64,000 nucleotides of DNA from Nocardia sp. CNY236 (GCF_000482385.1 NZ_AXVD01000007.1:1-64000), one strand, 5' to 3'. Positions 24,660 to 34,950 are shown, counted from the first letter of the stretch. Numbers and translations are program-made. Notes: generated by a model from the sequence alone, not told the origin.

Positions 24660-25600
24660 CGCTGCGCCTCCTCGGATCGACCGGTCAAGGCGAAGAAGGC
24701 CTCATCGAGGCTGGGCAGGCGCAGCGAGAACTCTGCCAGCCGCACGTCGGCAGCAGCCAACCGCTGAACGATGTCGGGAAGTACGCGATCGTCGTCCACT
24801 GGCACAGCGACCACACCGCGGTCGACCGGTTCGGGGCGACGCCCGGCCACCCGCTGCAACACCTCCGCAGCCAAGTTCGCCTGTCGCGGATCGACCGGTC
24901 GCACGGCAATGGTCTGTCCACCCACGATTCGCCTGAGGTCGGTGGGCGCCCCGTCGGCGATCGCGCGCCCATCATCGATCACACAGATGTGGTCGGCCAG
25001 CGTGTCCGCCTCCTCCAGGTACTGGGTGGTCAGCAGAACGGTCACGCCTTCGGTCGTCATGTTCCGCACCAGGCGCCACAGATCTTCGCGCCGGCCCGGG
25101 TCGAGCCCGACGGTGGGCTCGTCGAGGAAAACGATCCGCGGCCGACCGACCAGGCTCAGCGCGAGATCGAGACGCCGTCGCATACCGCCCGACAGCACCG
25201 AGGCCCGCTGCATGCCCGATTCTTGCAGACCGAACTGCCGCAGCAGCTCGTCCGCGCGAGACCTCGCCTCCGCATTGCGCAGGTCCAGCAACTGCCCGAC
25301 CATCACGAGGTTTTCGAACGCGGTCAATTCTTCGTCGACAGTGGCGTACTGCCCGGCCAGGCCGATCAGACGGCGAACCCGAGACGCTCGGGTCACGACG
25401 TCGAACCCACCGACGACCGCACGGCCTTCGTCGGGCCGAATCAATGTTGCCAGGATGCGAATGGCGGTGGTCTTTCCCGCGCCATTGGGCCCGAGCACGC
25501 CGAGCACCGTCCCAACCGGCGCCGCGAGGTCCAGTCCACCCAGCGCGATCTTGTCTCCGAAGCGTTTGACCAACCCTTCGGTCTCGAATGCGTAATCCAT
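24656..25600 (-). CDS. ABC transporter ATP-binding protein, DrrA-like
   Basis: This 314-residue ATPase has Walker A GPNGAGKT (37-44), signature LSGGMRRRL, Walker B IVFLDEPTVGLDP and the C-terminal extension (about 225-314, closing LPSLDEAFFALTG) found in daunorubicin-resistance type DrrA proteins. The ATG at 25600 (MDYAFETEGLVKRFGDK) is the natural start; an upstream GTG at 25627 lacks a ribosome site. It is coupled to the permease by a 4-bp overlap. The pair would energise export of a hydrophobic compound across the membrane. Confidence 0.9.
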   Translation of the reverse strand: MDYAFETEGLVKRFGDKIALGGLDLAAPVGTVLGVLGPNGAGKTTAIRILATLIRPDEGRAVVGGFDVVTRASRVRRLIGLAGQYATVDEELTAFENLVMVGQLLDLRNAEARSRADELLRQFGLQESGMQRASVLSGGMRRRLDLALSLVGRPRIVFLDEPTVGLDPGRREDLWRLVRNMTTEGVTVLLTTQYLEEADTLADHICVIDDGRAIADGAPTDLRRIVGGQTIAVRPVDPRQANLAAEVLQRVAGRRPEPVDRGVVAVPVDDDRVLPDIVQRLAAADVRLAEFSLRLPSLDEAFFALTGRSEEAQR

Positions 25601-25998
25601 GTGCCGAGGTTGGCACCGGTGGGTCACAGACCACGCACAGACCGCTCACACTTGCAGGTGGTAACAGGTGATTCCCTGTCAATCGACGGCCATTCGCGTC
25701 GGCGGGTCACCGCCGTGGACTGCTCGTTGGCGACGACCGAACCTGTTCGGAGGTTGGCGTGGGCTTCGACCGATGGCCCGAAACATGCTGTGGAGGACAA
25801 CGAATGGGGCCGATCTCGGTTCAGGCGCCTGGCTTCGTTCGCTTCCGATCGGAGTAGATCGGGCGTTCGTGCTGAACCCGAGGCCGACGGCACTGGCCGG
25901 ACTGGCTACCGTCACCGGCGACCGACGGTGACGTGCGCGGTTCGGACATGCATGCTGCCGTACTGCGGTTTGCATCGAACTTGTCGGCCGTCGAACGG

Positions 25999-26190
25999 TT
26001 TGAACGGCAACCAGGTATCGAACGCGCTGCACGAGAACGGTTCGACCACATCGAACCCCGTGCACGTCAACTCCTGCCCGAGCGCGCGTAGGTACGGACG
26101 TAAGCGCGGTTCGGGAAACCCGCTGGTAGCGAAGACAAATGCGTGGCCGTTCCGCCCGCCTCGTATTGCCGTGTGATACAGAGGTGCAGA
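25999..26190 (-). pseudogene. flavodoxin-family protein remnant
   Basis: A minus-strand frame without a start reads APLYHTAIRGGRNGHAFVFA, then TSGFPEPRLRPYLRALGQEL and GFDVVEPFSCSAFDTWLPFK. This matches the middle of a flavodoxin-like family with FATSG and a FSCxGFDTWxPF block. An in-frame TAG sits at 26191-26193 and the reading loses family likeness after 25999, so both ends are gone. The rest of the 600-bp gap between the DrrA-like gene and the GbsR gene (25601-26225) holds nothing else I can support. Confidence 0.65.
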
Positions 26191-26225
26191 CTATTGACTA
26201 CCGCGGGGCACATGCGGTCCGGGCG

Positions 26226-26720
26226 TCATGGAGTGTCCGGAAACAGTTCGCGTCGATGCTTCCGCCACCGCCTGGTCAGATCGGGGAGTTCGGCACGCAG
26301 GAACCGGTAGTACTCGAGGGCTTCGCGCACGCGTCGCCCGCCCGGACGAGCTTCGTCGAGCAACTCCACGCCGTCGGCGAGGAAACGTACCGAGCGATCC
26401 AACTCCGCCTGTCGCCGGCTGGTAATGGCGTACCACACACCCTCGTCGTGGATGCGATAGGTATCGCTGCGCTCACCGGGCACGCGTTCGCGGCAGAGCA
26501 ACCCGCCGTGAACCAGGCTGCGGACGGCGCCGGAGATCGCTGCCGGGCTCACGCGTAGTCCGGTCGCGAGTTCTCGCGCGGTATACCGTTCGGCGTCGTC
26601 GGCGAGGACGAATGCGAAGACTCGAGCCGCCATTCGCGGCATCCCCGACTCGATGAGCAGGAGTGCGAACTGCTCGACGAACCGCAGGACGTCCTCCTCC
26701 CGCTGGTCCCGCTCTTCCAC
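26226..26720 (-). CDS. GbsR/MarR-family regulator
   Basis: This 164-residue protein has a winged-helix domain: RMAARVFAFVLADDAERYTA, ELATGLRVSPAAISGAVRSL, and the wing LLCRERVPGERSDTYRI. A C-terminal helical region follows. This is the GbsR-like MarR subfamily often paired with drug exporters. It is divergent from the ABC exporter at 26812, and the 91-bp gap carries a long inverted repeat, so it very likely represses both itself and the exporter. ATG start at 26720. Confidence 0.88.
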   Translation of the reverse strand: MEERDQREEDVLRFVEQFALLLIESGMPRMAARVFAFVLADDAERYTARELATGLRVSPAAISGAVRSLVHGGLLCRERVPGERSDTYRIHDEGVWYAITSRRQAELDRSVRFLADGVELLDEARPGGRRVREALEYYRFLRAELPDLTRRWRKHRRELFPDTP

Positions 26721-26761
26721 TGTCGACCTCCTGTTTCAACGCCCGTCCAGGGCACATCGAG

Positions 26762-26796
26762 TAGATTTCATTTTATTCACACATATATGAAATCTA
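26762..26796. promoter_or_regulatory. inverted-repeat operator between the GbsR regulator and ABC exporter
   Basis: Two perfect 10-bp arms, TAGATTTCAT (26762-26771) and ATGAAATCTA (26787-26796), are separated by 15 AT-rich bases. The centre-to-centre distance of about 25 bp is unusual for one dimer and could suit a looped or doubled site. It lies in the only AT-rich stretch between the divergent genes, 16 bp before the exporter ATG. Confidence 0.6.
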
Positions 26797-26811
26797 TGTA
26801 CGCTGGTACGC

Positions 26812-27726
26812 ATGGACGCTGTCATCGCAATCTGCGGACTGCGCAAGACTTTTGGCTCGACGACAGCTCTCGACCACCTGGACATGGAGGTGCGTCGAGG
26901 TGAGGTACATGGATTCCTCGGTCCCAATGGCGCTGGGAAGACCACGACGTTGCGCGTCCTGCTGGGCCTGCTGCGCGCCGACAGCGGAGATGTTCGGATC
27001 CTGGGCGGAGATCCCTGGCAAGATGCGGTAGCACTGCATCGTCGCCTGGCCTACGTCCCCGGCGATGTGGAGCTGTGGCCGACTCTGACCGGTGGTGAGG
27101 CGATCGACGTCTTCGGCCGACTGCGTGGCGCGGTGAACACTCGCCGTCGCGACGAGTTGATCGAACGATTCGACCTGGACCCGACGAAAAAGGCGCGCGC
27201 CTATTCCAAAGGCAACCGACAGAAGGTCGCGCTGATCGCCGCGCTGGCTTCCGAGGTGGAATTGTTCTTGCTCGACGAGCCCACCGCTGGCTTGGACCCG
27301 CTGATGGAGGTCGTGTTCCAGGAGGTCGTGACCGAGTTGCAGGCCGAGGGCGCCACGGTACTGCTGTCGAGCCACATCTTGGCCCAAGTGGAGAAGCTGG
27401 CCGACCGCGTGAGCATTGTTCGTGCTGGTCGGATCGTGCAAACCGGTACGCTCACCCAGCTACGACACCTGACCCGAACCACGATCGAAGCCGTCACCGA
27501 CCGTCCGGTACACGCTCTGGCCAGTATCGACGGTGTGCACGGCGTGATCACCGAGGACAGTCGGGTCCGGTTCGATGTGGACGCCGACGCGCTCGATGCC
27601 GCCATCGCAGCGGTCGGTCGCGCCGGTGTGCGCTCGCTGATCAGCCATCCACCCACCCTGGAAGAGCTCATGCTGCGGCACTACGGCGAGGAACGGGCTG
27701 CTTCCGATAGTGGATCACGCCCATGA
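26812..27726 (+). CDS. ABC transporter ATP-binding protein with atypical signature motif
   Basis: This 304-residue ATPase has Walker A GPNGAGKT (37-44), Walker [15 protein letters not shown] and the switch His in [10 protein letters not shown]. The signature is YSKGNRQKV instead of LSGGQ, as in tetronasin-type and other antibiotic exporter ATPases. A C-terminal extension (about 220-304) follows. It overlaps the large permease by ATGA and is divergent from the GbsR regulator. The pair likely exports a drug or metabolite. Confidence 0.9.
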   Translation: MDAVIAICGLRKTFGSTTALDHLDMEVRRGEVHGFLGPNGAGKTTTLRVLLGLLRADSGDVRILGGDPWQDAVALHRRLAYVPGDVELWPTLTGGEAIDVFGRLRGAVNTRRRDELIERFDLDPTKKARAYSKGNRQKVALIAALASEVELFLLDEPTAGLDPLMEVVFQEVVTELQAEGATVLLSSHILAQVEKLADRVSIVRAGRIVQTGTLTQLRHLTRTTIEAVTDRPVHALASIDGVHGVITEDSRVRFDVDADALDAAIAAVGRAGVRSLISHPPTLEELMLRHYGEERAASDSGSRP

Positions 27727-29399
27727 CCACCACCGCTGCCGGGTCCGGTTCCGAGGCGACGACTGCTCCTGCACGCCCGTCGGATCGGCTGGTCTGGCGC
27801 GAGGCATTCACCGGCACCGCGGCGCTGCTTCGATTGGACCTGCGGCGCGATCGGGTCAAGCTGCCGGCATGGGTGCTGGGTATCACGCTGATGGCGGTCT
27901 ACTACGCCGCGGCCCTACCGCAGGTTTACAGGACACCGGAAGATCTCCGGGTGGTGAGCCGGTTCGGCGCGGGAGTAGTCGGCGCGTTGCTCTGCGGTCC
28001 GGGTTACGGATTGACCGATCCCACGATCGAATCCGTGATCGTCGGCATCTACGGCCTCTACTTCCTGCTGGTGGCCGCCTTGATGAACATCCTGCTGCTG
28101 GCGCGCCACACCCGTGTCGAGGAACAGTCCGGCCGTGCCGAACTGGTGCGTGCCAACGTCGTGGGTAGGCACGCGCAACTCACCGCGGCGTTGCTGGTCG
28201 CACTGATCGCGAACGCCGTGCTGGCAGCACTGCTGACAGCGACCTTCGCGGTGACCGGATTGCGCACCGACGATGCGGCGTTGTTCGCAGTTGGAGTAGC
28301 TGCCGCGGGTATGGCGTTCGCCGCCGTCACGGCAATCACAGTTCAGGTCACGGCATATTCGCGCGTCGCAACCGGCATGGCGGGTGCGGTAGTGGGTGTG
28401 GCCTACGCGGTGCGTGCGGCCGGTGACGCGATCGATGAGGGCGGCAGTTGGTTGTCGTGGACGTCGCCCCTGGCGTGGTCGCAACAGACTCGCGCCTACG
28501 CCGATGGCCGCTGGTGGCCGCTGCTGTTGTCGATGGCGTTCGTCGCGGTGGCCACCGGGGTCGCCTACACGCTGTCGACTCGGCGTGACCTCGGCGCCGG
28601 TTTGCTGCCGCCTCGACCCGGGCGCCGGCACGCCCCGGCCTGGCTGAGCACGCCCCTCGCTCTGGCAACACGCTTGCACCGTGCCGGAGTCATCGGCTGG
28701 GGTTGCGCTCTCACAGCGGTCGGCGCACTCTACGGCAGCATCGGCAGCACGGTCGTCACTGCGTTCGAAGACCTGCCCGACCAACTCGTCGAGGTCATGG
28801 GTGGCGACGCGAACCGTATGCTCGACGGCTACCTCGGCATCATGGCGTTCTTCGATGCCCTGCTGGTGACCAGCTTCGCCGTGCTCGCCGTGCAGACACT
28901 GCGCGGCGAGGAGACCAGAGGTCGCACCGAATCGGTGCTCGCCACGGCAACGGGGCGCATCGGCTGGTTCTCCGCCTACCTCGGTGTGACCGCGGTCGGC
29001 GCGTTGGCCTTGCTCACCGTGTCCGGGCTGGTTTTCGGGATCGCGTTGGCCGTATCGGTCGGCGACGGCGGCCACTTCGTGGACATCCTCGTGGCGCATG
29101 TGGCGTTCTTCCCCGCGGTACTGCTGGTACTCGCCGTCGCAGCACTGTTGTACGGTTTCGCCCCGCAATTCATCGGCGCCACGTGGGCCTTGTTCGGGTT
29201 CTCGTTCATCCTGGGGTTCTTCGGACCGATCATGGATCTTCCGCGTTGGGTGCACGATCTGTCACCGTTCGAGCACGTCGCCCGGCTACCCTTGCAGGAC
29301 CTGCGATGGATGCCGCTGGTCGTGCTGACCGTCCTCGCCGCCGCAGCGGCCACCGCAGGAGCCTACGGGTTCCGCCACCGCGATCTCGATACGAAATAG
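27723..29399 (+). CDS. large ABC-type multidrug exporter permease
   Basis: This 558-residue membrane protein has about twelve hydrophobic segments in two halves (residues about 45-290 and 325-555), each beginning with a soluble segment. It matches the TnrB/tetronasin-resistance-like permeases, in which two ABC-2 halves are fused in one chain: [19 protein letters not shown] in the first half corresponds to [19 protein letters not shown] in the second. It starts within the ATPase stop. Probably a resistance or self-protection exporter. Confidence 0.9.
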   Translation: MTTTAAGSGSEATTAPARPSDRLVWREAFTGTAALLRLDLRRDRVKLPAWVLGITLMAVYYAAALPQVYRTPEDLRVVSRFGAGVVGALLCGPGYGLTDPTIESVIVGIYGLYFLLVAALMNILLLARHTRVEEQSGRAELVRANVVGRHAQLTAALLVALIANAVLAALLTATFAVTGLRTDDAALFAVGVAAAGMAFAAVTAITVQVTAYSRVATGMAGAVVGVAYAVRAAGDAIDEGGSWLSWTSPLAWSQQTRAYADGRWWPLLLSMAFVAVATGVAYTLSTRRDLGAGLLPPRPGRRHAPAWLSTPLALATRLHRAGVIGWGCALTAVGALYGSIGSTVVTAFEDLPDQLVEVMGGDANRMLDGYLGIMAFFDALLVTSFAVLAVQTLRGEETRGRTESVLATATGRIGWFSAYLGVTAVGALALLTVSGLVFGIALAVSVGDGGHFVDILVAHVAFFPAVLLVLAVAALLYGFAPQFIGATWALFGFSFILGFFGPIMDLPRWVHDLSPFEHVARLPLQDLRWMPLVVLTVLAAAAATAGAYGFRHRDLDTK

Positions 29400-29485
29400 G
29401 GTGCGATCCATCGGCTCGGCCGCGCCGGGGAGAACCGAGACCGGGGGCCGATTCGACGGACTCAGGGTGGGTCACTCAGAGTGGG

Positions 29486-30919
29486 TCACGTAGCCGCCGC
29501 TACATCTGGTGCCCGGGTGCTTCGACGGCCGAAATACAAAAGTCCGGCCGCAAGCGCACCGACGAACAAGGCGAGCATCGCGGCCAACAGCCAGCCGACA
29601 CCGAAGTTCGCGATGATCGGGATTACGCCCGCGGTGACCAATCCGCCGCCGAAGAACGGTTCCACAATGAGCTGTTTGTAACCGAAAGCCTGATACGCAG
29701 GTGTTTTGAGATCAGGATCAGCGACCCGGAGCAAGATCAGCCCCGTGGAGGTGACCCCCATGGCTTGACCCATGTCGGCGATGCCGCGCTCGAACCAGAA
29801 GTCGGGCAGCATGCGCCGCGCCAGGAACACGAACGCTCCCACGGTCCAGACCAATCCGGTCACCGCCAGGAGCAGGAACGGTCCGATATTGGTGGCAATG
29901 GCCTGCAACGACAAGGTGCCCAGGGCGGCGATGATCAATACGTCGAGGCTGAATCCCTGCAAGCGCTCGATCAACTGCACGTCGACGATTTCGTCTTTGT
30001 CGAATGCCTGGATCAACGCCTGCACGATGATGCCGCCGATCATGGCGATCGGAAACAGTGGCACGTGAGCGAACAGCTCGAGCTCGTCCGACCACAGCCG
30101 GGATTCGATCCACTGCAATGCGGACAAGATCAACCAGCCGACCAGTACTGCTACGGCTAGTAGACCGAAATGCAGAGTCAACGGCTCGATCGAGGAAGGA
30201 TTCACGGTCAGAGTGCCGGCAGAGCGGCGGCGTTGCTTCTCGACCAGCCCTGCCTGTTCGGCCACCGACGGTGAGGCGTTCGACCGCAGCTCTGTGGTCT
30301 TGTCTGTGCGCACCCCCCAGTTGATCAGGGCGATCCCACAGACAACGCCGGAGAGTATGCCGATGGTGGCCAAACCGAGTGCGAGGTCTTGACCTTCTGG
30401 AAAGCCGAATTCGGCAAAGGTCTCACTCATTCCCGCCGCAGTGCCATGTCCGCCTTCGAAACCGATCTCGATCAGCGTTCCCGCCATCGCCGGCAATCCG
30501 AACACTGGACCCAGGACCAGGATCGCCAAGATCAACCCGAACACGTATTGGCCGCTGGCGACGGTGATGCCGAAGGTGATCTGGGGTCCGGCGACACGGA
30601 AGGCCTGCCGGGGCGAAGGTAGTGGATGTCCCATCAACAGTCCGGCGAACACCAGCGAAATCAGCAATCCCGGCAGGGTCTTCCACACGGCGAGGATGTC
30701 CGACGTGAACAACCCGGCTTCCGCGAAGCGGTCGGTGCCCAGCAGTGAGGCGACTCGGCCGAACACATCGGGTCCGATCAGCAGAGCCAACCCGCCGCCG
30801 ATGATCGAGCTCGGGATGAACAGCTTCTGTGCCAGCCGCCACTTGACCCTGATGATCTTCGAGACCAGCATCATCACGCCGATCAGTGACAGTGCGAAGC
30901 CGATGGCTTCCGGTGACAT
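29486..30919 (-). CDS. sodium/glutamate symporter-like (GltS family) membrane protein
   Basis: This 477-residue protein has about twelve membrane segments and GltS-type features: KLFIPSSIIGGGLALLIGPD, GFEGGHGTAAGMSETF (glycine-rich re-entrant loop) and FWFERGIADMGQAMGVTSTG in the second half. GltS carriers import glutamate with sodium; this member is longer and may use another dicarboxylate. The ATG at 30919 starts directly at the first membrane helix. The in-frame extension to 31255 is rejected as Arg/Ser-rich non-coding. It is monocistronic. Confidence 0.85.
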   Translation of the reverse strand: MSPEAIGFALSLIGVMMLVSKIIRVKWRLAQKLFIPSSIIGGGLALLIGPDVFGRVASLLGTDRFAEAGLFTSDILAVWKTLPGLLISLVFAGLLMGHPLPSPRQAFRVAGPQITFGITVASGQYVFGLILAILVLGPVFGLPAMAGTLIEIGFEGGHGTAAGMSETFAEFGFPEGQDLALGLATIGILSGVVCGIALINWGVRTDKTTELRSNASPSVAEQAGLVEKQRRRSAGTLTVNPSSIEPLTLHFGLLAVAVLVGWLILSALQWIESRLWSDELELFAHVPLFPIAMIGGIIVQALIQAFDKDEIVDVQLIERLQGFSLDVLIIAALGTLSLQAIATNIGPFLLLAVTGLVWTVGAFVFLARRMLPDFWFERGIADMGQAMGVTSTGLILLRVADPDLKTPAYQAFGYKQLIVEPFFGGGLVTAGVIPIIANFGVGWLLAAMLALFVGALAAGLLYFGRRSTRAPDVAAAT

Positions 30920-31393
30920 GCAAACCTGCTTTCTTGTTGCGGAACCGACCGCGCTCGGGCACGACCTCGAGTCGAGCACAGAGAACCTTGCCGCTGTTGA
31001 ACGGTACGATAAGTGATGGCTCGTTGTTGTGTAAACCCTGGAGTGGGGCGACGGCGTTCGCGTCGTACGGAGGACCGGACCGAACCGTGCGGAAGTGTAT
31101 GCCAACCTGCGCGGCGCCCACGCCCGCACCCGCGAGTACACGAGGCGCACCCTCGCTCTGCTCGAAATTCTCCGACATTCCACCGCAGAGAATTGGCATT
31201 CGACCGCTGAAGGTTGACATCGCCTGTACAAAAATTGACAGTGCCTGACACGCAATGCCTTGTTTGCGCTTCGCGCCGGCGCAGAGACTGAAACAGCGCG
31301 AGGTTGCGCAATTCGTAATCGGCGTCGTGTCGTGGACAGGAATTTCTATTCCGCGGTGCCGGCGACCGTCGGATCAGAAACCGGAGGGAATGG
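30920..31393. other. intergenic stretch upstream of the deoxysugar genes; possible tiny ORF
   Basis: This 470-bp gap separates the divergent symporter and dehydratase genes and should carry both promoters. One plus-strand reading, 31095-31217 from a GTG, gives 40 residues (MYANLRGAHARTREYTRRTL, then EILRHSTAENWH) with helical, coding-like composition. There is no ribosome site, and a stop lies upstream in the same frame. It could be a micropeptide or a relic. The dehydratase ribosome site GGAGGG is at 31383-31388. Confidence 0.35.
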
Positions 31394-32743
31394 GTGTTCG
31401 ACGACCTCACGGCGTTCCACAATTGGTTCGTCGACCGAAACCTCAGAAACGACTACCGTGTAACGGTCACATCCCTCGACGAACTCGATGGGTGGACAAC
31501 GGATTTCGACAGCGGATCTATTCGCCACACCAGTGGGAAATTCTTCTCCGTCGAAGGCATTGCCGTCGCCCCGGGCGGCCACGACAGCCGGACAGCCTGG
31601 GCACAGCCGATTATCGATCAGCCGGAGATCGGAATCCTGGGCATCATCGTCACACGGGTCGGAGATTCCTTCCACTGCCTGATGCAGGCCAAAATGGAAC
31701 CCGGCAACATCGATCTCGTTCAACTCTCCCCCACGGTGCAGGCGACGCGCAGCAACTACACACGAGTGCACCACGGCAATGCGGTGCCCTACCTCGAATA
31801 CTTCATCAGACCGGCGCCCGGCAGCGTGGTGTTCGACTCGCTGCAATCCGAACAAGGCTCATGGTTTCTCGGCAAACGTAATCGGAACATGATCGTCGAA
31901 GTGCCCGACCCCCTGCCAGCGCATGACGACTTCTGCTGGTTGAGCCTCGACGATGTCCATGCCCTGCTGAGAATCCCCAATCTGGTGAACATGGACTCGC
32001 GCACGGTCCTGTCCGGACTACCGTTTCTGCAGCCACCGCACCGTGGAATCACCTCGGGACTGGCCGAACCCGACGGCTCCCCGCGGCACACTCTCAGCGA
32101 ATTGCTGAGCTGGTTCACCGACGCGAAGTCACGGTATCGCCTCGAACGTCGCCGGACGCCACTGACGAATCTGCCCGAATGGGAGTTCTCACCCGCAACG
32201 ATTCATCGCCCGGACGGTCGGCACTTCACGGTGATCGGCGTCGATGTCGCAGCCTCCAACCGTGAGGTCGCCCGCTGGTCGCAACCCATGGTGCGCCCGG
32301 TGGACCGGGGCGTGATCGCCTTTCTCGGCCGCCGACTCGACGGCGAGTTCCATGTACTGGTCCATGCACGCAGCGAGGCGGGCACCGCTGATGTGGTCGA
32401 GATGGGGCCGACCGTCGCGTGTATCCCCGCCAGCTACCGTGATGCACCACCCGCCGAACAACCGCGATACCTCGACGTCGTGCAGGCCGCCACACCGCCG
32501 GACATTCTGCTCGACGTCGTGCACTCCGAAGAGGGTGGTCGCTTCTATCAGGCCGAGAATCGCTATCTGGTCATCGACGTCGGGGACGATTTTCCCCACC
32601 GGGTGCCGACAGACTACTGCTGGATGACGGTCGGACAGCTGACCGGGTTCGTGCGCTTCGGCAACCACGTGAACGTTGCGGCACGTTGCCTGCTCAGCTG
32701 TATGGCCGACGGTGTCGCAGACCGAGCTGTGGTCGCGCGATGA
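31394..32743 (+). CDS. NDP-hexose 2,3-dehydratase
   Basis: This 449-residue protein belongs to the TylX3/DnmT/EvaA family, which removes the C-2 hydroxyl of dTDP-4-keto-6-deoxyglucose, the committed step to 2-deoxysugars. It has the characteristic internal duplication: residues about 1-225 (SGKFFSVEGIAVAPGG, WAQPIIDQPEIGILG, QAKMEPGNIDLVQLSPTVQA) and 226-449 (DGRHFTVIGVDVAA, WSQPMVRPVDRGVIAFL, HARSEAGTADVVEMGPTVAC). The GTG at 31394 follows GGAGGG by five bases. It overlaps the ketoreductase by ATGA and heads a three-gene sugar block with the glycosyltransferase. Confidence 0.92.
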   Translation: MFDDLTAFHNWFVDRNLRNDYRVTVTSLDELDGWTTDFDSGSIRHTSGKFFSVEGIAVAPGGHDSRTAWAQPIIDQPEIGILGIIVTRVGDSFHCLMQAKMEPGNIDLVQLSPTVQATRSNYTRVHHGNAVPYLEYFIRPAPGSVVFDSLQSEQGSWFLGKRNRNMIVEVPDPLPAHDDFCWLSLDDVHALLRIPNLVNMDSRTVLSGLPFLQPPHRGITSGLAEPDGSPRHTLSELLSWFTDAKSRYRLERRRTPLTNLPEWEFSPATIHRPDGRHFTVIGVDVAASNREVARWSQPMVRPVDRGVIAFLGRRLDGEFHVLVHARSEAGTADVVEMGPTVACIPASYRDAPPAEQPRYLDVVQAATPPDILLDVVHSEEGGRFYQAENRYLVIDVGDDFPHRVPTDYCWMTVGQLTGFVRFGNHVNVAARCLLSCMADGVADRAVVAR

Positions 32744-33693
32744 CCGCCGTCGCGCCCCCGCGCGCGCTGGTGCTGGGAGCAACCGGATTCGTCGGACGGC
32801 ACATCTGTTCCGCGTTACGGGGCGCTGGCTACGAGATTTCCGCTGTCGCGCGGCGCCAGCCGGTCGACCCGCCCGACGGGAAGTTCGTCGCTCTCGACAT
32901 CGGTGCCGCAGCACCGGCTGTGCTGCGCGAGCTCATCGACTCCTATCGACCGGATGTCCTGGTCAACACCGTGGGCAGTATCTGGGGGAGAACGGACGAA
33001 CATATGTGGTCGGCTGCGGCGCAGCCGGTGCACCAACTCGTCACGGCGCTCCAAGAGGCCGAGCATCGGCCGTGGCTGGTGCATCTGGGATCGGTACTGG
33101 AATACGGAGCCATCGGTGAAGGACGGGACGCCAGCGCGCAGCGCAGCGTCGCTCGACCGACGAGTGCCTACGGCGAAGCCAAACTGGCCGCGACCAACGC
33201 TGTGCTCGGTGCAGTGAGCGCCGGACGCGCCGACGCGGTCGTGCTACGCGTGGCAAATGTCGCGGGCCCGGGCAGTCCGGAGGTCAGTCTGCTGGGGAGG
33301 GTCGCCGCGCATCTTCTCGACGCGGCTCGATCCGGCACTGCGGCGGAGATCACGCTCGATGCGCTGGTGGCTCACCGAGACTACGTCGATGTTCGTGATG
33401 TTGCCGACGCTGTTGCCGCAGCCGCCCGGGTTCGAATGCCGGGTGCCGTCTTCGATATCGGGCGGGGCGAGGCGACCAGTGTCCGCGACCTGGTTGCCAT
33501 GCTGATCTCCGCCAGTGGCGTGCAGGCACGACTGATCGAACGCACCGCCAACCCCGCCCAGAGCGCCGCGACGGCCTGGACGCGGGTCGACATCCGAGAT
33601 GCACGCGAGCGACTGGGCTGGGAGCCCCGCCGCTCGCTGCGCGAGTCCATCGAAGCTTTCTGGCGCGACGTCTGTCGCGAGTGCGATGTGTGA
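32740..33693 (+). CDS. NDP-hexose 4-ketoreductase-like extended SDR
   Basis: This 317-residue NAD(P)-dependent epimerase/dehydratase has the nucleotide motif GATGFVGRH (residues about 13-21), a catalytic Ser region HLGSVLEYG and YGEAK with the Tyr-x3-Lys pair. Coupling by ATGA to the 2,3-dehydratase and the similarity to TylCIV/DnmV-type reductases suggest it reduces the C-4 or C-3 ketone of the 2,6-dideoxy intermediate. Which ketone is reduced cannot be told from sequence alone. The start is the ATG at 32740. Confidence 0.85.
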   Translation: MTAVAPPRALVLGATGFVGRHICSALRGAGYEISAVARRQPVDPPDGKFVALDIGAAAPAVLRELIDSYRPDVLVNTVGSIWGRTDEHMWSAAAQPVHQLVTALQEAEHRPWLVHLGSVLEYGAIGEGRDASAQRSVARPTSAYGEAKLAATNAVLGAVSAGRADAVVLRVANVAGPGSPEVSLLGRVAAHLLDAARSGTAAEITLDALVAHRDYVDVRDVADAVAAAARVRMPGAVFDIGRGEATSVRDLVAMLISASGVQARLIERTANPAQSAATAWTRVDIRDARERLGWEPRRSLRESIEAFWRDVCRECDV

Positions 33694-33786
33694 CGACGCG
33701 CGCTCGCCAGCCCACAACTGCAGCCGCGCACGACACCGGACCGGGCGCACCGACCGAGCCGACCACAACGACAGATTGGGGACCCC

Positions 33787-34950
33787 GTGAGAATCCTGTT
33801 CGCCGCGCACGCCAGCCATGCGACCGCGTTCGCGCTGGCGCCACTTGCCCGTGCTGCGAAAAGCCGGGGACATGAGGTGGTGATGGCCGGTTCGGAGCAG
33901 ACAGTCGAAGCCATCACCGCGTCCGGACTACCCGCGTTCGCCTGCACGAATCGGCCATTGTCGGAATTCATTCTCTACGAGCGTGACGGCACCAGGGTTG
34001 CCCCCGCGAGGACCGCCGAGGAAATGGTCTTCGGCGCCGGCCGCTGGTTCGGACGATACGCGGCAACCGCGCTGCGATCGCTACAGCCACTGACCGAGTA
34101 CTTTCGGCCCGACCTGGTCGTCGGCGGAAGTCTCTCTTTCGTCGCACCGCTGCTCGCGACGCAGCTCCAGGTGCCCTATGTGCGCCAGACGTGGGACATG
34201 TACGAGATCACTCCCTACCTCTCGGGTGTGGAACACGAACTCGAGCCGGAGCTGGTCGAGCTGGGGTTGTCGTCGTTGCCGGCTCCCATCTCGACCCTCG
34301 ACGTGGCCCCGCCGTCACTGCGGCCGCACCACGACGGGTCCCCCCACCGCGCCATCCGGTTCGTCCCATCGAACATGCAGGCAGCCATCGAACCCTGGAT
34401 GATTCGCGCCCAGTCCGATCGACCGCGCGTGTGCCTCACGATGGGCAGCCGAGTGCAGACCACCGACACCTTCGACACCAGCTTCCAGAAGCTTCGTGAC
34501 TTGATCGCCGGTCTGTCGCGCCTCGATGTGGAACTCCTGGTCGCTGCTCCCCCGAAAGTCGCCGCCAGCGTCGGACACCTGATCCCACTGGGGCACGCCG
34601 GGTTCATCCCACTCGACCTCGTGGCGCCCACGTGCGATGTGCTGGTCCATCATGCGGGTGGAGTCAGCACGCTGACCGCCCTCGACGCGGGGACACCGCA
34701 AGTCATGCTGCCCGACGCCGAAATCTGGGAACGCACCACCAAAAAGATCGCTGCGCTGGGTGCGGGGATCTCGGTGGCCCCGGGCGACGGCGTGATCGAA
34801 CGGGCGGTGCAGGCATGCCACACCGTCCTGGGCGACAGCGCCGTCAGTGGTTCCGCGGATAAGCTGCGCAGCGAGATCCGATCCATGCCACATCCGGCCG
34901 AGTGCGTCGAAGAGCTCGAACAGGCTGTCGCTATAGGGCCGCAGCCGTAA
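33787..34950 (+). CDS. GT1-family glycosyltransferase (EryCIII/DesVII-like)
   Basis: This 387-residue GT-B enzyme begins MRILFAAHASHATAFALAPL, the typical acceptor-domain opening. It carries the donor-binding block VHHAGGVSTLTALDAGTPQVMLP near residues 295-318. The region around RQTWDMYEITPYLSG resembles antibiotic deoxysugar transferases, some of which need a P450-like helper protein. It follows the ketoreductase by 93 bp and probably attaches the sugar made by this cluster to an aglycone. The GTG at 33787 follows GGGGA. Confidence 0.88.
   Translation: MRILFAAHASHATAFALAPLARAAKSRGHEVVMAGSEQTVEAITASGLPAFACTNRPLSEFILYERDGTRVAPARTAEEMVFGAGRWFGRYAATALRSLQPLTEYFRPDLVVGGSLSFVAPLLATQLQVPYVRQTWDMYEITPYLSGVEHELEPELVELGLSSLPAPISTLDVAPPSLRPHHDGSPHRAIRFVPSNMQAAIEPWMIRAQSDRPRVCLTMGSRVQTTDTFDTSFQKLRDLIAGLSRLDVELLVAAPPKVAASVGHLIPLGHAGFIPLDLVAPTCDVLVHHAGGVSTLTALDAGTPQVMLPDAEIWERTTKKIAALGAGISVAPGDGVIERAVQACHTVLGDSAVSGSADKLRSEIRSMPHPAECVEELEQAVAIGPQP

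Noticed and set aside
27915..29255. 446-codon minus-strand frame rich in Arg, Gly and His
   Set aside because: It is antisense to the large permease and has no plausible fold.
30920..31255. N-terminal extension of the GltS-like carrier
   Set aside because: It is Arg/Ser-rich, precedes the first membrane helix, and lacks a ribosome site, so the ATG at 30919 is the start.
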